Below, one piece after another: positions 45,705 to 54,611 of a stretch of 64,000 nt of DNA. The position numbers and the translations under genes were made by a program. The notes under the pieces are model-generated. The model was given only the letters and a program-made list of their open reading frames with translations. It was not told where the DNA came from and searched no databases. Origin of the DNA: Lachnospiraceae bacterium (lineage in GTDB: Bacteria; Bacillota; Clostridia; Lachnospirales; Lachnospiraceae); assembly GCA_021202335.1 (NCBI GenBank), contig JAJQDE010000041.1:1-64000 (forward strand), read 5' to 3'. Positions within the stretch are counted from its first letter, which is position 1. The number at the start of each line of letters is the position of its first letter.

Positions 45705-46565
45705 TCACTGCTGCACAAAGTCAGAGAGCGGCCGGAAGGTATACCCCATCTCCTCCCATTTCGTCAGCAGCTCATCCAAAATCTCCCCGTTTGTCTTTGA
45801 TGTGTTATGCAGCAGCACAATCGCGCCGGGGTGGATACGTCCGAGCAGCTTTTCCATCGCCTCATCCCGGCTTGGCTGGTCGTCCTGATTCCAGTCCACA
45901 TACGCCAAGCTCCAGAAAAATGTGGAATACCCCAGCTCCTTTGCCATTTCCAGATTGGCGGCGCTGTACTTTCCCTGCGGCGGACGATAGTACATCGAAA
46001 GCTCCGTACCCGTAACCTCCTTAAATTTGTCCGCCACGCTGTCCGTTTCCTCCTGAAAGCTGCTCAAATCGGCAATCTTTGACATGTCATAGTGATGATA
46101 TGTATGGTTTCCTACAGTATGCCCCTCCTCCACCATGCGCTTTACCATGTCAGGCGCGGACTCCAAAAAATGCCCTACCACAAAAAAAGTCGCCGGAGCA
46201 TTGTGCTTTTTGAGCGCGTCCAAAATCGGCTCCGTGTTGCCATTCTCATAGCCGCAGTCAAAGGTCAGGTAAATAACCTTTTCATCCCCCTCCGCCATGT
46301 AATACGCGTTGTACTGCTTCAGCTGTTCGACCGTCGCGTTGCCGGTCGGCTTTTCTCCGGACTGCCCAAAGCCAAGCCCCCAGTTTTCAGTCACGCCCCG
46401 AATCTCCACACCGGACGACTGACCCGGCGTGGCTGCGCTTTCCTCGCGGAAGCGCGCCACCTCTCTGCCCAGAAAAAACATGGAGCACAAAAAGACTGCC
46501 GTAATAATCGCCCTGGCATGCCGCCGCAGCTTACCTGCAATATCCTTCACATAAATTGTTTTCAT
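45705..46565 (-). CDS. pdaA: PdaA-like polysaccharide deacetylase
   Basis: A 286-residue protein with one N-terminal membrane segment (about residues 15-33) and an extracellular NodB domain. Motifs: LTFDCGYENGNTEPIL (metal Asp), GHTVGNHTYHHYDMS (metal His pair), YYRPPQGKYS and PGAIVLLHN. The FDCGYENG form is that of delta-lactam-forming PdaA enzymes that act on muramic acid in spore cortex, which would imply a spore-former. Wall deacetylation in vegetative cells is an alternative. Confidence 0.85.
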   Translation of the reverse strand: MKTIYVKDIAGKLRRHARAIITAVFLCSMFFLGREVARFREESAATPGQSSGVEIRGVTENWGLGFGQSGEKPTGNATVEQLKQYNAYYMAEGDEKVIYLTFDCGYENGNTEPILDALKKHNAPATFFVVGHFLESAPDMVKRMVEEGHTVGNHTYHHYDMSKIADLSSFQEETDSVADKFKEVTGTELSMYYRPPQGKYSAANLEMAKELGYSTFFWSLAYVDWNQDDQPSRDEAMEKLLGRIHPGAIVLLHNTSKTNGEILDELLTKWEEMGYTFRPLSDFVQQ

Positions 46566-46623
46566 ATCCGTTTTCCCCCACTTCTTCCTTATAGGATATG
46601 TGGGGGGAATGGAAGATATTCAA

Positions 46624-47691
46624 TTATCTGCAGGCTCTTATGGCTCTGACGGTTTTTGCCAGACCCTCTTTCATATGGATTTGCGCCGCCCAGCCAAGCT
46701 TTTCCATCGAAGCGCTGTCCAGCAGCGCCTTTGTTGCCTTAGAATATCCCGCGCTCTCAACCTTATCCGGCAGCTCAAAAATAATCCTTGTCCCCGCAAG
46801 CTCCGCCAGCATCTGCGCCAAATCTCTCAATGATATGTCTGAGGCCTTATCCGCCACATTATACGCATGGCTGCTTTCTCCCAAAAGCATCGCATAAAGC
46901 ACACCCATCGCGGCATCTGTCACATATGTATAGGAATATAGCTGTTTTCCCTCACTCTTTAACACAATATCCTCTTGATTTACCGCCTTGTGGATAAACT
47001 GCGATATCGCCTTAGTGTCTGTATCAAGCAGCGTCGGTCCATATACCCGCGAAAGGCGCGGAATGACAAAGTCAATTCCGTATGCGCTCTTATAAGCATT
47101 GCACAGGGTTTCTCCCAGCCGCTTGCTCTCGGGATATCCGGCACGCATCGTATTGCAGTCCAAAAATCCCAAATAGCCCTCATCAAACTTATCCACGTCC
47201 CCACGGTTTTCCCCGTAAATCTCCACTGAGGAGATAAACACAAACCGTTCACAGCCGCACCGCCGCGCCAAATCCAAAAGATTTTTCGTCCCCTCGACAT
47301 TGGTCGTAATCGTCCCTATCGGATCCGTTGCATATGCCTTGGGGTGAGTATTGCTGGCTGCATGAATGATGTAATCCGCATGCTCTATCTCATCACCAAA
47401 CGCTTCGCAGACGTCATGGACAATATATTCAAAATGCTTTTCATCTTCAAAACAGTCACAAAACCTTGCCTTTGCTACGGCTGCATTTCTGCCGACCGCT
47501 ATAACCCTGATATCATCTCCATAATTGACATTGCGATACATGAGTATGTCGATAATCACGGAAGCAATCATTCCTGCCGCGCCGCTGATAACAATTGTTT
47601 TTCCCTTGAGCTTATCCCACGCAGGCAGCATATCCGATGCACAGGTCTGAATATCCGCAATGTATTCCTGATGCCTTAAAATATTTCCCAT
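46624..47691 (-). CDS. SDR-family NAD-dependent epimerase/dehydratase (first copy)
   Basis: A 355-residue extended SDR. NAD motif TIVISGAAGMIASVI, active-site Ser in FVFISSVEIYG, Tyr-x-x-x-Lys in YPESKRLGE, and a sugar-binding end. It follows an IspD/TarI-like gene by 17 bp. An IspD-like cytidylyltransferase next to a reductase/SDR is the layout of CDP-polyol synthesis (for example the CDP-arabinitol genes of pneumococcus), so its substrate may be a CDP-sugar or sugar phosphate. Confidence 0.82.
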   Translation of the reverse strand: MGNILRHQEYIADIQTCASDMLPAWDKLKGKTIVISGAAGMIASVIIDILMYRNVNYGDDIRVIAVGRNAAVAKARFCDCFEDEKHFEYIVHDVCEAFGDEIEHADYIIHAASNTHPKAYATDPIGTITTNVEGTKNLLDLARRCGCERFVFISSVEIYGENRGDVDKFDEGYLGFLDCNTMRAGYPESKRLGETLCNAYKSAYGIDFVIPRLSRVYGPTLLDTDTKAISQFIHKAVNQEDIVLKSEGKQLYSYTYVTDAAMGVLYAMLLGESSHAYNVADKASDISLRDLAQMLAELAGTRIIFELPDKVESAGYSKATKALLDSASMEKLGWAAQIHMKEGLAKTVRAIRACR

Positions 47692-47708
47692 AGCAATCCC
47701 CCGTCCGG

Positions 47709-48425
47709 CTATTTAGACTTTAACCATTTATCTCTTTTCGTAGAGTATAACGCCTTAAAAATATCAATATCCTCAACCGTTGTTATCTTAATATTTTTAT
47801 TGGAGCCCAGCGAAAAATGAAGCTCCTCTCCCAAATCCAGCATAAGCGTATTTGTATATACCGCGTTCGTAATCCCTCTGCGCAGCGCCTCTTTATGCGC
47901 CCAAAGAGCCTTCCCGAAGCGGTACGCCTGCGGCGTCTGTACCCTCATAATATCATTCCTGTCGATGCCGTCATTGCCCCGCTCGCCGTCCTCAGTGCGC
48001 ATAATTGTTTCCTGACACCTGACCGCCGACAGCCCTGAGCCGTACTCTTTTGCCTTATCGATGCAGTCCGTTATGATTTCCGCCGATATCATCGGTCTGA
48101 CTGCATCATGAATGAGAACTATGTCGTCATCGCTGCAATGCCTCTCTAACTCAAGCAATGCCTTTCGAGCTGAAGCTTGCCCGTTCTCGCCGCCTTCAAT
48201 TATCCATTTAAGCTTGGTAATCCCGTATTCCCCGGCATATCCCCAAAGCACATCATGCCAGCCGTCAATGCACGAAACGATAATCGCCTCAATATCCGGG
48301 TGGCTCTGAAATGCCTCCAGCGTATAAATGATAATCGGCTTTTCGTAAACAGATATAAATTGCTTCGGTATTGACTGCTCTGTTCTGCTGCCGCTTCCTC
48401 CCGCCAAAATTAACGCTACATTCAC
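47709..48425 (-). CDS. IspD/TarI-like cytidylyltransferase (copy A)
   Basis: A 238-residue enzyme with the intact CTP loop LILAGGSGSRTEQSIPKQF, then LIHDAVRPM and TVEDIDIFKAL. It would join CTP to a polyol or sugar phosphate. Start is GTG in VNVALILAGG with GAGGA upstream; the ORF track adds 24 unsupported codons. Its clustering with SDR and LicD genes favours TarI-like over isoprenoid function. Confidence 0.82.
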   Translation of the reverse strand: MNVALILAGGSGSRTEQSIPKQFISVYEKPIIIYTLEAFQSHPDIEAIIVSCIDGWHDVLWGYAGEYGITKLKWIIEGGENGQASARKALLELERHCSDDDIVLIHDAVRPMISAEIITDCIDKAKEYGSGLSAVRCQETIMRTEDGERGNDGIDRNDIMRVQTPQAYRFGKALWAHKEALRRGITNAVYTNTLMLDLGEELHFSLGSNKNIKITTVEDIDIFKALYSTKRDKWLKSK

Positions 48426-48541
48426 CTTTTCCTCATTTCCGCGAACTTTGGTCCGCTGATGCTTCTTTGCGTATAAGGCAATGTTTGTGCAGACCAAGTG
48501 CAGTCACAAACTTGCCGAGTAAAAAACTTCTTATAAAACCG

Positions 48542-49249
48542 TCATATATTATCATCATTAATCATGTTATAAAGCGCCTTAAACATCTCCACATCTTCAA
48601 CCGTGTTAATTTTAATATTCAAATCGGAGCCCTTTGACAATGAGATTGGCTTTCCTAATTTTGAGACCATATTGTTGGTATCAACCTCGCCAAATACCGC
48701 CTGCTCCAATGCTTCCTCATGATACCTGCGCAGATTTCCCAGCAGATATGTCTGCGGCGTCTGAATCCTCTTGAACGCGTATCTTGAAATAGAACGCAGT
48801 CCCGTCACACCGTCATCCGTCAGCATCACATTTTCCATGGAGGTTACAGCGGCGATGCCCATTCCCTTTTTCCGGCAGATATGAATACTGTCAGAAATGA
48901 CCTCATTCGTAACAAGAGGACGTATGGCGTCATGGATTACCACAATATCATCATCATTGCAGCATTTATCCAGCTCATTCACTGCCAGCCTTGATGTTTC
49001 CTGACCGTTTGACCCGCCGGTAATAATCCACCTTAGCTTGTCTATATTAAACTGCTTTGCATATGCCTCCACCATTTTCTCCCAGCCGCTAAGGCACGCC
49101 ACCATGATCGCGTCAATCTCTGAGTGCCTTTGAAATGCTTCCATAGTGTATACAATAATCGGTCTGTTATATACATTCACAAACTGTTTCGGAATATTCA
49201 TTTTGAAATTCGGGTCCGTACCTCCCGCTAATAATACTGCAATGTTCAT
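48542..49249 (-). CDS. IspD/TarI-like protein with degenerate CTP loop (copy B)
   Basis: A 235-residue paralogue. The loop that should read GGxGxR reads LLAGGTDPNFKMNIPKQF, so the glycine-arginine signature is lost while PKQF remains. VIHDAIRPL and NTVEDVEMFKAL are kept. Catalysis may be impaired, or it may bind as a partner of copy A or C. Start at MNIAVLLAGG follows AAAGGAGA. Confidence 0.75.
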   Translation of the reverse strand: MNIAVLLAGGTDPNFKMNIPKQFVNVYNRPIIVYTMEAFQRHSEIDAIMVACLSGWEKMVEAYAKQFNIDKLRWIITGGSNGQETSRLAVNELDKCCNDDDIVVIHDAIRPLVTNEVISDSIHICRKKGMGIAAVTSMENVMLTDDGVTGLRSISRYAFKRIQTPQTYLLGNLRRYHEEALEQAVFGEVDTNNMVSKLGKPISLSKGSDLNIKINTVEDVEMFKALYNMINDDNI

Positions 49250-49321
49250 ATATGTGTTTCCATCTCCTTTGGCATCAGTCAATATATTTTCTTTTCAATC
49301 ATGCAATCCGGAGCATGCTTT

Positions 49322-50431
49322 CTACTGCAAAAAAGTTTTATCCGCATATACAATGTGAAGCCTTTCTCTGTTTTTATAATAAAACAGCGTCAAAAGCCTT
49401 TCCGATATAAATCCGGGATATCTGTTCAGATATGTGTCCGTTTTCACCCCTCCATGCTCCACAACGGCATCCAATATCGGAAACAGCCAGTCACACAGCT
49501 CGTCCGATATTTCCTTCTTTGCAATAAACATATTGCATGGAGAGTACAGATTGCCGGAAAAAACTGTCTTTGCAAGCTCGAAGTCCTCTGGAAGATGCCT
49601 TTCCAAATACCGCATTAAATACTCCCAATCGGAAGCATCATGCCGCTCCTTATAATTGTCGGCAATATTAGGGGCAACATATGTCGGCACCGGCAATATG
49701 ACATCCACGTCATAATCGTTCATAAGCTCTGCCCAGTCCTCCGGCAAAATAAAATGCCTCCGGTAATGCGACAGACCTACCACCTTCTCCGGTGCGTGCT
49801 TCCATATCCAATAAAGCGCCGTCAGCTCGCAATACTGCCTGTTTTTATCGGAAATGTTATCGCCCTCGCAGTCTCTTAAAGCACACCCCTCCGGGCTTTG
49901 AGAGGTCAGTCCCGCCCCTACATGTATCGGCTTTTCATAATCGGGCAGACTGTAAGGCGACTGCAGCGGTTTATCGTAAACCGACTTTGCCATGTAAATG
50001 CAGACCGTCGGTTTCTCTGCCCCCTGCTTATGTAAAGCTGTTGTCGGCAGCCTGTCTATTTTCTGAAATGTGCGGTTCTCCTTTGCAAAAGCTGCCTCGA
50101 CATAAGCGTTTCTGAACTGATTGTCCACCTCCGGCGTCACAGGTATGATGTTCTTAAACCCCAGCCTTCTCAGCTTCAGCTCAATAGCTTTATGGTAAAT
50201 TCCCTTTGTGGCAATGAAAACCGGAATTTCCGTCCGCAATGGCAGGGAAGCATCCAAACCGTAAACAGGAAGCTTATCGACAGCAGACTCATTCTCCGCC
50301 AAATCATCCACAAGATATGCTTCTATGGATATATCCGGATAAAGCAGGCGCAGATACCCTGTCAGGGTTTTTGCGCGCGACTGCGCGCCAAAAATATAGA
50401 CTTGTCCGTGTTCTTTCAGGAATGTATACAT
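49322..50431 (-). CDS. DUF4422 glycosyltransferase-like protein with N-terminal Rossmann module
   Basis: A 369-residue protein. Residues 1-105 are a Rossmann-like module (GQVYIFGAQSRAKTL, IEAYLVDDLAENES). The DUF4422 domain follows (KSVYDKPL, ALYWIWKHAPEKVVGLSHYRRHF, YSPCNMFIAKKEI), a family found in capsule clusters and thought to transfer sugars. Start is MYTFLKEH after GAGGGAG; the ORF track adds 12 codons. Confidence 0.78.
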   Translation of the reverse strand: MYTFLKEHGQVYIFGAQSRAKTLTGYLRLLYPDISIEAYLVDDLAENESAVDKLPVYGLDASLPLRTEIPVFIATKGIYHKAIELKLRRLGFKNIIPVTPEVDNQFRNAYVEAAFAKENRTFQKIDRLPTTALHKQGAEKPTVCIYMAKSVYDKPLQSPYSLPDYEKPIHVGAGLTSQSPEGCALRDCEGDNISDKNRQYCELTALYWIWKHAPEKVVGLSHYRRHFILPEDWAELMNDYDVDVILPVPTYVAPNIADNYKERHDASDWEYLMRYLERHLPEDFELAKTVFSGNLYSPCNMFIAKKEISDELCDWLFPILDAVVEHGGVKTDTYLNRYPGFISERLLTLFYYKNRERLHIVYADKTFLQ

Positions 50432-50444
50432 TATAAAATCTCCC

Positions 50445-51614
50445 TCAAAATGCTCCCAACGGTTCATTCAAAAACTGCTCCGAAAACCAACGTATTTTTT
50501 CATCTTCAACAGACAACGACTTCAAGTATCTGCGTATGCTTTTCGCCGTAGTATATGTTATATTTGCAATAATCACCGCATCATATCCTTGTATACCTGT
50601 AATATCTTGCGGTGGGCTCACCGGAAAGCCTTCCTTCCTGTAGGTTTCATAATTCTGATCCAGCCAACCGACAACCTCAACATCGGGATTATCCGAAAAA
50701 TAATTGTACAGCCTCTTCCCCAGCACGCCGGCACAGTATATCACAATCCTGCTGCCGCTTGGTATTTCCCCAAACGGATTAATTTCCTTTTTAAATAAAA
50801 ATTCCGGTTGGCGCAGCAATAAAAGATATTTCTTATATTGCTCAAGCTGCTGTGACATTATATGCAGCACATTCCTCTTGGCAAATACATTCTCCAAATA
50901 GGAAAGGAGTATTTCAATGCGCTCAATTTCATTTGCACATACAGTCTGCGTGATGGAAGCAGGGCGTTTCACATGATGATAACCGCAGGCATCACTGACG
51001 CATATTCTCCCACATTCCAAAAGAGCCGAGTACACAACCGCCGCATCCTCTCCAATAAGGATTCGCTCATCAATACACATCTGTATATTAAGAAGCATCT
51101 CTCTTTCAAACAGCTTGTTCCACATATGCGGCAAAATGCCATATTCAAAAAATTGCCCTGCATATAAAGCCTTTGGCAGAAGCTCTCCGTTATCATACAC
51201 ACCGCTTTGGAATACATTCATAACCCTTTGCGATTTTCCATCGATTTCGTAATAATACCCGGTCGCCACCATCTGCGCTCCGTTTCTTTCCTGCTCCGCT
51301 ACAAGCTGCTCCAAATATTCAGGCTCTATCCGGTCATCAGCATCCACGCAGGCGACAAATTTACCCTTGGCAGCTATAATTCCTGCCTTCCTTGCACTTG
51401 TATGACCACCGTTTTGTTTATGTATAACAACAATGCGTGAATCTTTTTCTTTATACACCTCACAAATCCCATAACTCCCGTCTGTTGAACCATCATCAAT
51501 CAAAATAATTTCAATATCCTTATAAGTCTGATTGCAGACGCTTTCTATACACTCCGCCAAATATTTTTCAACATTATATATGGGAATAATAACGCTAACC
51601 ATACGCACCCGCAC
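50445..51614 (-). CDS. GT2 glycosyltransferase with C-terminal Rossmann module
   Basis: A 389-residue protein. GT-A domain: VSVIIPIYNVEKYLAECIESV, IILIDDGSTDGSYGIC, ACVDADDRIEPEYL (DxD). The C-terminal 110 residues hold SRIVIYCAGVLGKRLYNYF and VEVVGWLDQNYETY, the shared cluster module. The start is uncertain between two GTG codons and the ATG at MVSVII; AAGGAG fits the second GTG best. Confidence 0.85.
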   Translation of the reverse strand: MRVRMVSVIIPIYNVEKYLAECIESVCNQTYKDIEIILIDDGSTDGSYGICEVYKEKDSRIVVIHKQNGGHTSARKAGIIAAKGKFVACVDADDRIEPEYLEQLVAEQERNGAQMVATGYYYEIDGKSQRVMNVFQSGVYDNGELLPKALYAGQFFEYGILPHMWNKLFEREMLLNIQMCIDERILIGEDAAVVYSALLECGRICVSDACGYHHVKRPASITQTVCANEIERIEILLSYLENVFAKRNVLHIMSQQLEQYKKYLLLLRQPEFLFKKEINPFGEIPSGSRIVIYCAGVLGKRLYNYFSDNPDVEVVGWLDQNYETYRKEGFPVSPPQDITGIQGYDAVIIANITYTTAKSIRRYLKSLSVEDEKIRWFSEQFLNEPLGAF

Positions 51615-51631
51615 ACTCCTTCAATGCTACC

Positions 51632-52837
51632 TTATAACCAATACGCTTCAATATCATGGTGTGACTGCCTTTTGCTCTCATCCGGAAGCTGCATCCAGTC
51701 TTTACCATAAAGATTATCCAAATATTCCTGATATCCCACCGGAACATTGACTTCTATATCTTCAAAGGACATTCTAATGGTGCTTTCATAAACCCTTCGG
51801 GTAGTGGCGTCGCGCTCATCATATACCGTTCCAAAAACTCCCACATACTCTGAGTTATCAAAATCATATTTTTCCAAAAATTCCTTCTGTTTTCCATACC
51901 ATTTAGAAAATACCCCCGTGCTTCCATTTGATGCATAGAAATCTTCCCATATACGCCTTTTCACTTCCTTATATTTTTTAAAAAAGACAAGCCTTTCTTC
52001 CTCATCTCCCGGCAGCCCCACTAACGGAAACACATCAATCCAAACCGGATTTATCTTCCGCACGGTTCCGATATCTTCAATAAGAATTGTTTTCTTATCT
52101 ACTACCTTAGCAAACATATCAGTATAATCATTAACTTCAGATGTCCCCATCCCCATCATGGTATATTGTTCGTTCTCCTCAAAAATCTCTATCAGCCTGC
52201 GGTAATCCTGCAATGGAAGGAATATATCAATATCATCATCCCATGGTATAAAACCCTTGTGGCGAATTGTACCAAGCAAAGTCCCACCGCACACCCAGTA
52301 TCTTAAATTATGCTTTCTGCAGACATGGTCTACATAAGAAAGTATATTTTTCTCTGTCGTCTGCATTTCCTTCATGGTCATTCTGCGTTTATTCAAAACC
52401 AGCCTGTCCAACGCCTCATCGACAAAATCATATACCTTATAAAAATGAATATTTTCACAATATCCCAGACGCTCCAGCTTTTCTTTTTCCAAAATATACG
52501 ATTTAGACGCTATAAGTATCGTTACGTTCTCATCAAAGGGAACCAGCCTTCCCTTAATTGTACTTACCTGTATCAATCCTGAATCATCATTCAGATACCT
52601 ACAGGCAAAGTTTTTTATATCACAGTTATGCTCTACAACAGCAGCTTCATCATCTGATACATACCCTTCTATATTTCTGTAGCCTTTATTTGATAAAATA
52701 GTCCTCATTGCAAAAGAATACCTGTCCAAACCATATAACAGCACTTTTTTATCAGAGCATATGATTCCCTGTTCAATCAGCCTGTCAATCCCTTTCGCAA
52801 TCTCCCCTATCACGCTTTTAATATAATATGTTTCCAT
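51632..52837 (-). CDS. LicD-family phosphotransferase with N-terminal Rossmann module
   Basis: A 401-residue protein. Residues 1-130 contain the module (DKKVLLYGLDRYSFAMRTIL, NIEGYVSDDEAA). The LicD domain follows, with WVCGGTLLGTIRHKGFIPWDDDIDIFL, the hallmark nucleotidyltransferase-like core with the DDDID carboxylates. LicD and its relatives move choline-phosphate or ribitol-phosphate from CDP donors, which fits the three cytidylyltransferase genes nearby. Confidence 0.88.
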   Translation of the reverse strand: METYYIKSVIGEIAKGIDRLIEQGIICSDKKVLLYGLDRYSFAMRTILSNKGYRNIEGYVSDDEAAVVEHNCDIKNFACRYLNDDSGLIQVSTIKGRLVPFDENVTILIASKSYILEKEKLERLGYCENIHFYKVYDFVDEALDRLVLNKRRMTMKEMQTTEKNILSYVDHVCRKHNLRYWVCGGTLLGTIRHKGFIPWDDDIDIFLPLQDYRRLIEIFEENEQYTMMGMGTSEVNDYTDMFAKVVDKKTILIEDIGTVRKINPVWIDVFPLVGLPGDEEERLVFFKKYKEVKRRIWEDFYASNGSTGVFSKWYGKQKEFLEKYDFDNSEYVGVFGTVYDERDATTRRVYESTIRMSFEDIEVNVPVGYQEYLDNLYGKDWMQLPDESKRQSHHDIEAYWL

Positions 52838-53843
52838 TTCGCTCCTCCATCCATTTCCGAATAGCTATGGAATGCAAAATCCCCTGTTCTATCGTAAACA
52901 ATGGGCTCCATCCCAATTTTTTCAAGTCATTATTATCTATAACCTGATTTTTAATCGGCGATGCCTCCGCCTGCTCTGCCGCATTTGCGGCGCGAAGCAC
53001 TATCCGCGTATGTGCCGCATCCGCACACTGTTTAGCAAACTGCCTGACAGAGCACGTTTCATCAGATGCCACACCATATACGCATCCCTTCTGCCCGCAG
53101 GCAGCAATCGTCAGCAATCCGGAAACACAGTCCGGCACATAAGCAAAGGAACGCACCTGCTCCCCCGAACTGTTCAGCACAATATCTTCATTATGTACAG
53201 CCTTCCCGATAAACTGTGCTGTCGCCCTATTATCGCTTTGCGTCACATTTGCGCCAAATGTGTGGCACGGTCTGGCTATCACCACATCAACGTTATATTC
53301 CTGCATATAAGACAGGCAAAGCGTTTCTGCTGCTTTTTTGCTGACCGGATAACAGGCTCTCACGGATAAATGGTCAACCGCCTCCTGCACCTCCCCTGAT
53401 GATACAAATAATACACGGCAGCCCGGATTTTCTTTTGCAATTTCCATCACCCTATATGTTCCCAAAAGATTTCCAAGCATAGTTTCAACGGGAGCTTCCC
53501 GAAACGCCTGCGGATGAGCCCAACTTGCCGCATGAACCACTAAGTCAATCCGGCTCCCGATCTCCAATGTCGTGACATCCCCTTCCACAAAATGCAGCCA
53601 GTCCGTTTCTTCCCCGAAGCGCGCTTTCAGATGCCCACGGCTTCTACTGACTGCATAAATATCCACGTTCATATTCAAGTGCGCATTTGCATATAAAAAG
53701 CAATCCGTCAAAAAGGAGCCTAGCAATCCCGCCGCACCCAAAACCAATATTTTTTTGTTGTCAAAAAAGCCAAATCCATTTACATTTGCAATCGCGGCTT
53801 CAATGTCCGCCGCGTATATTTCATTTTCAAGATAATTATTCAT
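52818..53843 (-). CDS. SDR-family epimerase/dehydratase (second copy)
   Basis: A 341-residue extended SDR, paralogue of the 46624 gene. NAD motif ILVLGAAGLLGSFLTD, Ser in FVSSGEV, Tyr-x-x-x-Lys in YPVSKKAAE. The stretch between Ser and Tyr is shorter than in the first copy. Start is MNNYLENEIY after GGAG; it overlaps licD by 20 bp and follows an IspD-like gene, repeating the IspD-SDR pairing. Confidence 0.82.
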   Translation of the reverse strand: MNNYLENEIYAADIEAAIANVNGFGFFDNKKILVLGAAGLLGSFLTDCFLYANAHLNMNVDIYAVSRSRGHLKARFGEETDWLHFVEGDVTTLEIGSRIDLVVHAASWAHPQAFREAPVETMLGNLLGTYRVMEIAKENPGCRVLFVSSGEVQEAVDHLSVRACYPVSKKAAETLCLSYMQEYNVDVVIARPCHTFGANVTQSDNRATAQFIGKAVHNEDIVLNSSGEQVRSFAYVPDCVSGLLTIAACGQKGCVYGVASDETCSVRQFAKQCADAAHTRIVLRAANAAEQAEASPIKNQVIDNNDLKKLGWSPLFTIEQGILHSIAIRKWMEERNGNILY

Positions 53844-53880
53844 AGCCAGTCTCCATGCCACGTCCACAGTGAATTGTTAA

Positions 53881-54594
53881 TTAATCCTTCAGCCATTCCG
53901 CGCGTTTTGCCAATAAAAGCGCCTTAAAAATATCAATGTCTTCTACCGTGGTAAGTTTAATATTCTTTTCGGAGCCTTTACAGAAATGAACCTGTTCACC
54001 CATTTCAATCATCAATGTACAGGAAGCCACCGAATTCCTTATACCCGCATCCAGCGCCCGCTCATTAATATCCAACAGCTTTCCCAAACGGAACCCCTGC
54101 GGTGTCTGCGTTCGCTTCAAATAATCACGGTTATATATCTGCTGTGAATCCATCTGATTTTCAGATACCAGCATCGCCTCCGCACATGGAATAACCGCAA
54201 TGGCAGAGCCAAACTCCACTGCCTTATTGATACAGTCTGAAATAATCTCCTCTGATACCATCGGGCGAATTGCATCATGAATAAGCACAATATCATCCGC
54301 TGTATGTGATTTTTCCAGCTCTTTCAGGCCATTGTAAATAGACTCCTGACCGCTTGCCCCTCCCGAAGCAACCGTCACCATCTTTGTAATATTAAACTGC
54401 CTGACATACGCCCACAAAATCTGTTCCCAGCCTTCAATGCACACCACTATTATCTCGTCAATCGCCGGGTGTTTTTGAAATGCCTCTAATGTATACACTA
54501 TTACCGGCTTTTCATTCACGGTTAAAAACTGCTTCGGTATGTCCTGATGCATCCGGTTGCCGGTCCCTCCGGCAATAATCATTGCTATATTCAT
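53881..54594 (-). CDS. IspD/TarI-like cytidylyltransferase (copy C)
   Basis: A 237-residue enzyme with an intact loop MIIAGGTGNRMHQDIPKQF, LIHDAIRPMV and TVEDIDIFKALL. Start MNIAMIIAGG follows GGGAG. It precedes the second SDR and the LicD gene, so it probably makes the CDP donor used by LicD. Confidence 0.83.
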   Translation of the reverse strand: MNIAMIIAGGTGNRMHQDIPKQFLTVNEKPVIVYTLEAFQKHPAIDEIIVVCIEGWEQILWAYVRQFNITKMVTVASGGASGQESIYNGLKELEKSHTADDIVLIHDAIRPMVSEEIISDCINKAVEFGSAIAVIPCAEAMLVSENQMDSQQIYNRDYLKRTQTPQGFRLGKLLDINERALDAGIRNSVASCTLMIEMGEQVHFCKGSEKNIKLTTVEDIDIFKALLLAKRAEWLKD

Positions 54595-54611
54595 ATGCTC
54601 TCCCATCTCGC

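Noticed and set aside
48542-49249. Calling the cytidylyltransferase copies ispD of the isoprenoid pathway
   Set aside because: Three paralogues lie in a polysaccharide cluster with SDR and LicD genes and no other isoprenoid genes, so TarI-like roles are more likely.
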